Of a stretch of DNA of 64,000 nt, positions 12,635 through 21,993 are shown piece by piece. The DNA lies in NCBI GenBank assembly GCA_018350325.1, contig JAEVLN010000014.1, positions 1,080,001 through 1,144,000 on the forward strand. Direction: 5' to 3'. The notes below the pieces were generated by a model. That model saw only the letters and a program-made list of their open reading frames with translations, was not told where the DNA came from and ran no database searches. A program made the position numbers and the translations under genes. Source of the stretch: Globodera rostochiensis (lineage: Eukaryota > Nematoda > Chromadorea > Rhabditida > Heteroderidae). The number at the start of each line of letters is the position of its first letter. Position 1 is the first letter of the stretch.

Positions 12635-13658
12635 TTATGGGCCTTTTACATTTTTGAATTTCGTCTGAAACTGTTCCTTGGTCAAATGTGTCGAGTTGGC
12701 CACAATAAGCAGGGAAATGAGCATGGACAGTGCAATCACCAAATAGCCCGAGCGGTAAATGGTCGGCAGTTCAATGCCCTTCGCCATGTCGAATCCCTGA
12801 AAATGAATTATTTGATTTTAACTAAGGCGCGGAATCGGGCCGGTCTCCGGTAGGATTTTTCCGCACCAGGGTTTTCTCCGGAATTTCTAGTCCGGCTTTC
12901 TGAAATCTGGATAGCCAACGGCAAATTCAAAAACCCTTCCTGGGCTTACATTTGCCAGTTCATCCCTTACCATGAATCGAATTCCGTTGAGCGTGTGGTA
13001 CACAATCGGAAAAGCAATCAAAAATTTGAGCGAATTGGTCACCGGACGCCACAAATTCAACGAGTGAAGGCGCTCCATGGTCGTTGTGAAACCGACCGGC
13101 AGAATGGCAAAAACCAAACCGCCCATCAACAGAACTTAATAGTTTATATTTTGTCAACGAGTTCAGGTCCTGGCTTTTTCTTAGTAAGAAATTGGCCCTA
13201 TTCCTGAACGTTTAGAGTAAAAGAGTTCAATAATTTGAAACATGTTCTAACAAAAAAAAACTGAAAGAACCCGATCAGATCACTTTCTTTGGGCCGACTA
13301 CTAATCGATCACCTGCCGACATAACACAGCCGACAATGCGATGCGCACCGGACATCAGCCAAGTCAGCTGGGGCTTATAAATTGTCAAGTGCGGGGACAC
13401 CGGTCTGCCCGTTTTCATTTGCCTTTTCACGTATTCATAGCCAAATTCCTGCACCGGAGTTTTGGTTGCATGGGAGCAGAAACGGACGAACCTGAAATCC
13501 AAAAATAAAGAAACAACGATAGAAGAGCCTAATAGAGACACCCACCTCATTCGAGCAGAATAGCCAGACAATTTCTTCGCATTGTTAAGCACTAAAAAAC
13601 GGATGCACGGAGAAATGGTTGTAGATGAATGCGATGCAATTACTGACAAAATCGCCAT
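12635..13658 (-). CDS. mev-1: Succinate dehydrogenase cytochrome b560 subunit (SDHC / MEV-1)
   Basis: Membrane anchor of mitochondrial complex II that helps bind heme b and ubiquinone. Four exons. The presequence starts at 13658 (MAILSVIASHSSTTISPCIR). The next exon holds YEYVKRQMKTGRPVSPHLTI followed by YKPQLTWLMSGAHRIVGCVM (about 13440-13320), which is the SDHC signature RP.SPHL.IY...W..S..HR..G. The third exon (about 13130-12970) has VFAILPVGFTTTMERLHSLN and YHTLNGIRFM, keeping the conserved heme-ligand histidine of the YH..NGIR motif. The last exon is the third membrane helix (GYLVIALSMLISLLIVANS), with its stop at 12635. Three hydrophobic helices and the total length fit the family. It is convergent with UTP14, 211 bp between stop codons. 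Confidence 0.9.
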
Positions 13659-13822
13659 TTCCTAAATTCATAAATTTTTTCTGACATTTTGCATTAACTT
13701 GTTTGTGCTATAAACAATTGAATTGAGCGTTTTAGCTTCTTGAAGATTTTAGCTCGTTTTTCATGTTTTTGCAAACAGGAAAAAGCGACAAATAGAAACA
13801 GTGAAAAAGGGAAAGGCCCAAT

Positions 13823-13976
13823 GGGAAAATGCCAACAGACAATGTGCTGTGCCAAACGGGGAAAATGCCAACAGACAATGTGCTGTGCCAAACGGGGAAA
13901 ATGCCAACAGACAATGTGCTGTGCCAAACGGGGAAAATGCCAACAGACAATGTGCTGTGCCAAACGGGGAAAATGC
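13823..13976. repeat. 36-bp tandem repeat, 4 complete copies
   Basis: Four essentially perfect copies of a 36-bp unit (gggaaaatgccaacagacaa, then tgtgctgtgccaaacg), plus a partial fifth. Because 36 is a multiple of three, several frames stay open on both strands. It lies just upstream of the SDHC start and about 380 bp before cold-shock gene A, with no splice context, so I regard it as non-coding. Confidence 0.9.
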
Positions 13977-14359
13977 TAAAAATGGAAATGCCATCAAAGA
14001 AAATTCCAAGTCGAAAGGCCGTTTTGACAAAAATTGATCTAATTCATTTCAAAAATGTATACAATGTCCTACCATAACCATTATGCCAATAATTTGTTAA
14101 ACAATTATTTTTGGGGTGTATTTAAGGAACAAAATCTAATAGTATTCACAAATCAGTGAATACTATTCACTTAATTAATCTTGAATCTTGTGTAAAAAAA
14201 GTAAGAAAAGAAATGCAACAAAATAAATTGGATTTAGTTAAAGAAACTGACTTTCCCTTAAATTTGATCAAATTCCTTTATTTTTATTATTATTATTATT
14301 AAGCGATTTTTGCTTTGCTCCCAAAAATAAACTTCTTTTCCGCTTTCTTGGACTTTTCA

Positions 14360-15145
14360 ATGGCAACCGACCAGCAGCTTCAGACGGTTGAGAATGATGC
14401 GAAACCGGATGCCGACTTTCCGGTGGTGTTGAAGCGGGGGGTGCAGGGACGTGGTGCGCTTTCCCAATTTAGTTCCAATCACCGCATTTTCTTTTAGTGA
14501 AGTGGTATTCGCCCGAGGACGCCTACGGGTTCATTCAACGCTTCGACAACAACGAAGACATTTTTGTCCACGGCTCCTCCGTCGTCCGCTTCAACGTCCG
14601 CAACAAAAGTCAGCACCCCGTTCTGAGCATTCAGCAAGAGGTCGTGGCTGAAAAAATAGGGGAAATTTCCCGAAAATTCCTCAATGAATATTTAAGGTGG
14701 AGTTCGATGTGATCAAAGTCCGGAAGGGTCTTGAGGCGCGCTGTGTTTCTGGTCCGGGCGGTCGGCTCGTCGGCCGATTCATTGTACCGCGTCATGGCGT
14801 GTCCGACGCTCAGATGTATAAGTTTGGTTTGAAAATTTGATTGAAACCTTGATCTTGGCACCTTTTAGAATTGTATACAAATCTCGATAATATTTGACTC
14901 ACAATACTAGTCAAACTTTTTGGTTTTCTACAGATTATGTTATTTTCTTCATTTATAGTCTGAAGCCCGGCGGCGTCCGTCGTGCCATCGGCGGCGGTGT
15001 GCGTCCGATTCGCCAGCGCAGTGACAGCGACGTATCGGAGAAAGGGCGCAAAGAGTCCAACAAAATGGCGGCGGTGGAGGACAGCGACGACACGGAGACG
15101 GCGGTGGCTTTGGTTGAAGACGAGGACGAACAAGAAACGGACTGA
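14360..15145 (+). CDS. Y-box/cold-shock-domain RNA-binding protein, paralogue A
   Basis: Cytoplasmic mRNA-binding protein of the Y-box (CEY-like) family. Exon 1 encodes MATDQQLQTVENDAKPDADF and FPVVLKRGVQGRG. The cold-shock domain is in exon 2: VKWYSPEDAYGFIQRFDNNE with RNP1 (AYGFIQR) and RNP2 (DIFVHG), continuing into exon 3 as FDVIKVRKGLEARCVSGPGG. A final exon carries RRAIGGGVRPIRQRSDSD and ends in an acidic tail (EDEDEQETD) with its stop at 15145. It lacks the long 9-residue repeat tail of paralogues B and C and differs from them throughout, so it is the older paralogue. The intron positions match those of B and C. Confidence 0.85.
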
Positions 15146-15346
15146 TTGGATGATTTTTTGATTATGATTTATTTTGTTTTCCTGGGTGTCATTCCCGGTA
15201 ATAGTAAAGCTGTGCTCCTCATTTTTTGAAAAAAATAAAATTTTTAAAAGTGTGATGGATCTTGTCATGTTTAGTTCGGCTGTTTTATTTATTTTCTCCG
15301 TTCTTTTCCTTCAAAAATTATTTTTATTCCAGAATTGTCTGTCAAG

Positions 15347-16171
15347 TAGAGCCCGGTAAAAAAAAATTTCCGGGAACGGGGTTTTCAAAAAGAACGGGAC
15401 GGGAATCCCGTCTTTTTCCCGTTCCCGTAGAAATCCCGTTCAATTTTTAACGGGAATCCCGCGGGAACGGGAAAAATTTTGAAAATTTTTAAACTAAGAA
15501 TTTTTCGAAATTTTTTTTGGCGGGCACTTTGAGATAAATTTCTGATATACAATTGGAGGGTCCGACAACGCCGATAGGCGCCGTCGGAAAATTTTTAAAA
15601 CATTTTTGTTAAGAAAATTGCTCAAAATTTTCGAATTTTTTCCGATTTGCGAATTTTTCAAAATTCAAATTTTTGAGAATTTCTTTTCTCGAGGTGGAGG
15701 GGGGGGGGGAGGGTCGGCGGTGCCGATAGGCGCCGCCGAGAAAATTTTGCATTTTTTGCTCAATTTGATAAGAGATTTGCTACCAAAATCTTAAAAATAC
15801 GGTAGTTTTTTTAAGCTTATCTTAATTGATTCAGAAAATCAGAAACCAACAGAATATGGCACATTTTGGGTGGGTTCGGCGGTGCCGATAGGCGCCGCCG
15901 TTAAAAAATTTTGAAATTTAAGCATTTTTGTGATGAAAATTGGTACAAAATTGTTAAATTTTTGAAAACATTTCGCCAAGAAAAATAAACGGGAACGGGA
16001 AAAATACTGAAATAAAATTTCCGGGAACGGGAACGGGGTTTTAAAAAAGAACGGGACGGGAATCCCGTCTTTTTCCCGTTCCCGTAAAAAATCCCGCCCG
16101 GCGAAAAAGACGGGAACGGGACCGGGATTCCCGTACTTTTCCCGCGGGAATCCCGTTCCCGCCGGGCTCTA
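15347..16171. mobile_element. Non-autonomous hAT-type element (MITE), 825 bp
   Basis: Terminal inverted repeats tagagcccgg (15347-15356) and ccgggctcta (16162-16171) are flanked by a perfect 8-bp direct repeat, ctgtcaag, at 15339-15346 and 16172-16179. An 8-bp target-site duplication and a TAG/CTA terminus are the hallmarks of hAT transposons. Subterminal blocks at both ends repeat the palindrome gacgggaatcccgtc among many copies of cgggaacggg. The interior has three copies of a gccgataggcgcc motif (about 15570, 15721 and 15876). No transposase reading frame is present, so it would need a hAT transposase supplied elsewhere. Confidence 0.9.
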
Positions 16172-16670
16172 CTGTCAAGACGAAAGATTTGGATTCTAAG
16201 TCCCCAAAACGCCAATAAAAAGACAGAGCATCCCGTTAAATTTAATTGTCGTCGTAAAATTTAAAAATAAATTACATAAAATTGGCGATCTGTTATCAAA
16301 AAGGATAAAGTAAGGAAAAAACTGAATTTGTTGCTCTCGGTTTTAATGACCTTGGCCCGAGTATCGGGTTTTCCGATCTCTAATGAGATTTTCGTACTTT
16401 TCTGCGTATAACTTTCTTAATTTTGTTCAAACACTTAGTTTATGCTTACATATAGGTAGATTAAACTTATTAAGAGCTTTCTCTAATGGTACCAATATTT
16501 ATTTTTTACCTTTAACCTGGTGTGAGAACCGATAAGCGGGGGGGGGGGGGTTTCAACCAGGCTTGTCAAACCCTACTCATTTAATTATTTTTAGCATTCG
16601 AACTTTAGTGATTTTTGCAGTTTTGCTCTTTAAAAGATAAAACTTTTTTTTCACTTTCTTGGATTTTTCA

Positions 16671-18569
16671 ATGGCAACCGACCAGCAGCTTCAGACGGTT
16701 GAGAATGATGCGAAACCGGATGCCGACTTTCCGGTGGTGTTGAAGCGTGGGGTGCAGGGACGTGGTATGTTTTCCTCAATTGGGTCGGATTCTGATTGGG
16801 ACTAGAAGAACAAAACATTTTGCGTGAGTTGGTGGGTTGAAAGAAGAAACCGAAAGAGTTGAACGATTTCGTCCTATCACTGGTCCCATCGAACGGATTC
16901 TGTCAAAAAATTGAAAAGGTTGCGTTCTTTCTTTGTTCATCATTCCCTTTTTAGTGAAATGGTATTCGGCTGAGAATGCTTATGGGTTCATCCAACGTTA
17001 TGACACCAACGAGGACATTTTTGTCCACGGCTCCTTCATCGTCCGTTTCTCCGTGTACACGCGAGGCCGCCACCCGGTGCTCAGCAATCAGCAGGAGGTT
17101 CGTTCGAATTCGGCCAAAAATGTTGGACATTTTTTGCAATTGTTTCGTTTTCTCTAAAATTTTGAACATTTCTAACATTTGCCGAGTGTTTGCTTTAGTT
17201 CTCTTCAACTAATTTTTTCAGGTGGAATTCGACGTGGTCAGAGTCCGTAGGGGCCTCGAGGCGCATTGCGTTTCCGGCCCGGGCGGTCGGCTCGTCGGCC
17301 GATTCATTGTCCCGCGTCATGCCGTGACCGACGGGCAGAAGTAAATTTTGAAGAGTTTGGAAACAATCAATTGGTTGAACAAATTTTAGGGTTTTCAAGA
17401 GTTTGGTGTTTAAGTGAAAATATGAAATTAAACAAATTTGATTTTTACAGTCTCAACACGAAGCCCGACGGTGTCCGTAGTTCCATCGGCGGCGGTGTGC
17501 GTCCGATTCGCCAGCGCAGTGACGGCGAGGAGAAGCGACGCAAGGAGTCCAACAAAATGGCGGCGGTGGAGGGCAACGACGACACGAAGACGGCGGCGTC
17601 ACGTCATCCAACCGACGGCAAGCCGAAGCCAACCGACGGCAAGCCAAAGGTTGGGAGAATAGACGGGCATTCGGTGTCAAACGGAATTTTTGTTTTAAAT
17701 TTTGGATTCGGCACATTTGGTTTCTTATTTCATTTTTTAGCCCAACAACAAACGTTTCCACAACGCTTACCGTCGTCGTCAGCTGAAGTTCGTTGGGAAG
17801 TCGAAGAGCGACGAAATGACCAAATCGGCGGAAGAGGATTCGAAGGAGGAGAACATCGAAAAGGTGGCAAGGAGGACAACATCGAAAAGGTGGCCAAGGA
17901 GGACAACATCGAAAAGGTGGCCAAGGAGGTCAACAACGAAAAGAGGGCCAAGGAAGACGAAAAGGGGGCCAAGGAGGACAACATCGAAAAGGGGGCCAAG
18001 GAGGACAACATCGAAAAGGGGGCCAAGGAGGACAACATCGAAAAGGGGGCCAAGGAGGACAGCATCGAAAAGGGGGCCAAGGAGGACAACATCGAAAAAG
18101 TGGCCAAGGAGGACAGCATCGAAAAGGGGGCCAAGGAGGACAGCATCGAAAAGGGGGCCAAGGAGGACAGCATCGAAAAGGGGGCCAAGGAGGACGACGA
18201 CGGAGGCAACCAACAAAAGAAAAAGAAGGCCGAGGAGGGAAAGGAGGCAGCGTCCGGTCAGCAGCGGGAGGACTGTGGCGGTGTGAAGGGTTCGTCGCCG
18301 GACAGCGGGGAGGAGGAGGACAGCGGCACCGCCACGCCGACTGAGGAGGAGGGGAAAGGACTGAAGGAGGACGACGATGTGGACAAGAAGGTGAGGGGGG
18401 ATAGCGCCTTGGCTTTTTTGCCATCCTTAAAAATTTCATTTTTACTTTAACTCGAAAGGCGGTTGAGGAGGAGGAGAAGCAGCAACAGGCTGGAGATGAG
18501 GCAAAGGCGGACGAGCAGAACATTGCCGAGGGGGCGAAAAATGAGGAGGAGGCGCAGAAGGAACATTGA
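16671..18569 (+). CDS. Y-box/cold-shock-domain protein, paralogue B (frameshifted in the repeat tail)
   Basis: Same architecture as paralogue A. Exon 1 starts at 16671 (MATDQQLQTVENDAKP). The cold-shock domain reads KWYSAENAYGFIQRYDTNED, IFVHGSFIVRFSV, then FDVVRVRRGLEAHCVSGPGG. It continues with SIGGGVRPIRQRSD and an exon FHNAYRRRQLKFVGKSKSDE. The tail is a 27-bp / 9-residue repeat (consensus GAKEDNIEK), about a dozen units in B. In the frame entering the repeat, one base is missing at about 17866-17868 (ggtggcaagg, where copy C and the other units have ggtggccaagg). As written, the product therefore switches to a basic RRTTSKRGP-type repeat and stops at 18286. After the missing base the ancestral acidic frame stays open and continues through the last exon (AVEEEEKQQQAGDEAKADEQ) to 18569. 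It is near-identical to paralogue C, 25 kb away, introns included. Confidence 0.8.
17845..18200 (+). repeat. 27-bp coding minisatellite in cold-shock gene B
   Basis: Roughly a dozen units of a 27-bp repeat (gccaaggaggacaacatcga, then aaaggg and variants), encoding 9-residue units such as GAKEDNIEK and GAKEDSIEK. The paralogous tract in gene C (about 42930-43060) has only about five units, so the array has expanded or contracted since the duplication. One unit has lost a base, and one unit is shortened by an in-frame deletion (RAKEDEKGAKED). Confidence 0.88.
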
Positions 18570-18944
18570 GCACATTTTGACTGATTGATCGTCCAAATTC
18601 CTCCCCCTCCCCCTCTCTCTATTTATTTTTGTTTTAGCAATGAACGAATTTTGAGCATCTGACGACCGATCTATCGAACTTTTTGTGCTGTAATCCATTC
18701 GCCTCCTATTTCTGGATTCTTCCACGTGCGTTTTGACTTTTGAATACCAAACATCTTTTTGCTGATAAACTGGACGTTCCGCTGAGAATGTGTAACATAG
18801 TGAAATTATCACATGGATTTGGTCGTGCAATTTGTGTTCTCCTCGCTAAAATGTTTCAATTTTGTTGTACTAATTTGGGACTATTTTAGCGATGCATTCC
18901 TCCCAAAAAACATTTAAAAAAAAAGACATCAAATGGCGGTCGGT

Positions 18945-19592
18945 TTATCGGTTGTGCCATTTTCTCGCCGTCGGTGGGAGAGGGGCTGAAGTGAACAGCG
19001 CCGTTCGGAGATGGCGTGCAATGGCAAAAAGTGCCAAGAACAGAAGGCAAATGGCAAAGACTGCGCGAGGGATGGCCAACCAATCAATTTCTTCTTGGAC
19101 TTCGTCGCGGTCATCCTGGCCTTAATGGGGAAACATTTTTTAAGGATCAATAAAAGGTGGCCGCATCGAGAATTGCTGGGTTTGGGAGGTTTTTAGTTGG
19201 AGATTGGACCGGAATCCGACGAATAATCGGGCGTTGCCTATTAGCGTTTGTAAAATTATCTCAAAAGGCGTACCGGGCCTTGCAAGAAGGTCGGAATCGT
19301 TCCCGTTGTGTAATTTTTGGTCATTATGACAAGCATCGCGAGGCCATGCCATGAGGACGATGGTTAGGATGGCGCCGATCAGCGGGTAGACGAGCACCGT
19401 TTGTCTGTAATTGCACTTATTGTACCACCGGATTGCGTCGGTCGTTCTCCCCAAAAAGAGTTAACCCCGCAAAAAGTACATTCCGCGCTTCCGAACACCG
19501 GCCATCATCCACCCAAGACTAAGCAGGCACAATGTCCACAGAATGCCGAGCAGCACAATCCCAACGCCGACGCCGAAAGGGCGAAAAGACAT
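18945..19592 (-). CDS. Small three-helix membrane protein, TMEM218-like
   Basis: Three exons, each one membrane helix. Exon 1 starts at 19592: MSFRPFGVGVGIVLLGILWT then LCLLSLGWMMAG. Exon 2 (about 19410-19330): QTVLVYPLIGAILTIVLMAW then PRD. Exon 3 has no methionine of its own and starts at about 19118: DDRDEVQEEIDWLAIPRAVF then AICLLFLALFAIARHL, with the stop at 18945. The order and spacing (G.G.G helix, GA..T.V....PR helix, acidic linker, then a third helix) resemble TMEM218, a protein of the ciliary transition zone in animals including C. elegans. This is pattern recognition, not an alignment. The splice joins are tentative: a GTACTT donor would join exons 1 and 2 in phase, and the exon 2 donor is unclear. 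Confidence 0.5.
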
Positions 19593-20303
19593 TTTTGGTG
19601 CTTGGAATTATGCAAATAACCAACCCCATACTGACAAATTTGCCTTTTTCCCCTTCTCTCTGGTTGCTATCGCAACTCTGCCGCGTTCAAAAAGTCTGTA
19701 AAAGCTTTGAACGCTTTTCATTTTCACATCTTTCCCAGTTTTATAATGTTAATCGAATGCTCTAATTGTTTTAACTTTCACTTCCGCCGGTTAGGTATCT
19801 GTTTATTTACCTATGTACATATGTGTGTAAAGTTGGCCTTTTTGTCTAAAATCAGCAGCTGGTTTTGGACTTCATATTCAGTGTTTAACACATTGCCAGA
19901 ACATAAATTTGAATTTTTGGCCTTCTGTTTTTTTTCTTCCAAATATATAATTTCTCGTTGATTTTGGTTGCAAAAGCGGAATTTCGTCCGGATGCTGCAT
20001 CGTTAATTCCACCTTCGGACCGGTGAGCTACTTGGTCCAGGATCGGGTCCAGAATTTTTTCAATATTTCGTTTGGCCGTACTATTTCTTCAAAAAAAGTA
20101 TTTAAATTAAAAAATCCATATTTTAAAAATAAGAATTTCTTAAAATTGTTCGAGTTCGGGACGGAACGAAGGTTAGAGTCGGACCATACTTTTCCCCGCA
20201 ACATTCTTTTAAGCGAACTCACATAACACATAATTTTATCCGCCCGATTTAGGATTATTTGGTTTGGTTCGGTTTCGTAATTTTAATTCAACACTTTCTG
20301 AAG

Positions 20304-21993
20304 ATGGGCAACGAGCCATCGAATCGTTCAAAGAATGCGTCGTCGTCGTCCTCAAAAAAGGATGGGCCGGCGGCACGCCTTCAAAAAGTGTTGCCCTCTT
20401 CGCTTAAGCTTGGCTCCGGGGAATTTTCGTCGAGCGCCATCCGACGCCTTTTGGAGCAGGCGAAGAAAAGTCGGACTCTCCAATTGAAAGGCGCCGGAAT
20501 AAAAAGTATCCCTCCCAACGTCGTGGAGGAAGTAATTTTTATTTAAATTCTGAAATGTCTTCATAATTATAAAAATCCCAAGTTTTGGAAATTGCCATTT
20601 TTGAAACCAAAAAATTTAAATTTTTGCTTTTCAAAATTATTTTTTTGTTGCCTATTTTGTATAAATGATGTGAGAACTCTAAGCGTTTTACAATTTAATT
20701 TTTTCTTCTCAGGTTCACTCTGCACTTAGAATTTTGGCCTTGTCGGGCAACAAAATTCGCGAATTGCCCCCGTCCATTGGCACTTTTTCCATGCTCAAAC
20801 AGCTTTACATTGCCAACAATCGGCTTACCAGTTTGCCTGACGAAATTGGATGTTTGAAGACGTTGGAACTGCTGGATGCAGCAGGTTATTATGCCTTTCT
20901 ACTTTGGAAACTAAAAAATAAAATTTGCCAACAAAACGAAAAAAATTTCTGAAATTCAATAAAAAGACTTTGTTTTGTTGTTGTTTTTTATGAATACAAA
21001 AATAACCGAGAATTTCACGGCAACGTTTGTTGGAGCCGTTTAAGCTTATTTATAGTGACGGGAATTTCTAATTCGAATATTGTCCAACTTTTTTCTTTTT
21101 CTTACTGAAGGAAATCAGTTGACGGAGTTGCCGGATTCGTTGGCCGCTTGCAATTCGCTGACCCAAGTGAATGTGTCGAGCAACAAATTTAGCAAATTTC
21201 CCGCTGTTTTGACGCGGCTCCTGCGGCTGGAGGTGCTCGACCTGTCCGAAAATGCCATCTCCGCGCTGCCGGACGAAGTAACAATTTTTTAGCCAAGACT
21301 TTGTAAATTTGAGTGGGCAAGCGAGAAAAGTTTCAGAATTGAAGCAGATAACAAATTTGGGAGCCAATTTCCATTACTAGGAGGGCATTCTTCAAAGAAC
21401 TCGTTGTTTCAGTTTTGTCTTTAATCCGTGGCTTTTGCTAATGCTCTCTTTTCCGATCACTCCTCAACCAAGAGTTGTTTTTTTCGATCGCCATGCTGCG
21501 TGCCACGGAGCTGATCATGCGTCGCAATCAGTTGACCTCACTAAACGCCGCCCATTTGACCAAGTGCGAGCAGCTGAAGATCATCCGCCTGGACGAGAAC
21601 TGTTTGCCGAAGGAGGCGTTCACCGCGGAACTGCTTGAACAGTCCGCGCTGACGTTGATCACGCAGGAGGGCAATTTGTTCGCTGAGAAGGAGTTTCAGG
21701 TGATCAGAACATAGAAACGGTTTTGGATTCACTTTTTGATCAACTCCTGTCACATTGATCGGCTGGCTCCCGCCCAAATTACGACTTGGCATTCTGTTTG
21801 GGAGGGAAATTTTCATGGAAGAAATGCAAATTTAATGGTAAAGCGCTTGTCGACCCCCCCCCCCCTTTTTGCTAGTGCCAATAGAATAAATAGGGCAAAA
21901 GCACATTAATTAACGACACCGGGTTTCCAGGCATTGCCCGGCTACGACGCGTACGAGCAGCGCTTCACGGCAACCCGACGGAGACTTTTTTGA
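20304..21993 (+). CDS. Leucine-rich repeat protein, LRRC57 family
   Basis: Probable membrane-tethered leucine-rich repeat protein. Translation begins MGNEPSNRSKNASSSSSKK at 20304; the glycine after Met makes N-myristoylation likely, as in LRRC57. LRR units follow: RTLQLKGAGIKSIPPNVVEE, RILALSGNKIRELPPSIG, KQLYIANNRLTSLPDEIG, NQLTELPDSLAACNSLTQV, NVSSNKFSKFPAVL, LEVLDLSENAISALPDE, TELIMRRNQLTSL and LKIIRLDENCLPKEAF. The C-terminal cap, EGNLFAEKEFQ...LPGYDAYEQRFTATRRRLF (stop at 21993), matches the LRRC57 C-terminal signature (GYD.Y..RFTA..K). About six exons. The exact acceptor before MLRATELIM near 21490 is uncertain. The molecular function of this family is not established. Confidence 0.88.

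Noticed and set aside
13694..14077. Several open frames with NRQCAVPNGENA-type repeats
   Set aside because: The 36-bp period keeps many frames open on both strands; no start context, splice sites or codon pattern favours one.
17930..18523. Long minus-strand open frame rich in CCPPWPPFR repeats, and a second in SSLAPFSML repeats
   Set aside because: Antisense translation of the 27-bp coding minisatellite of cold-shock gene B; the sense exon structure explains the region.
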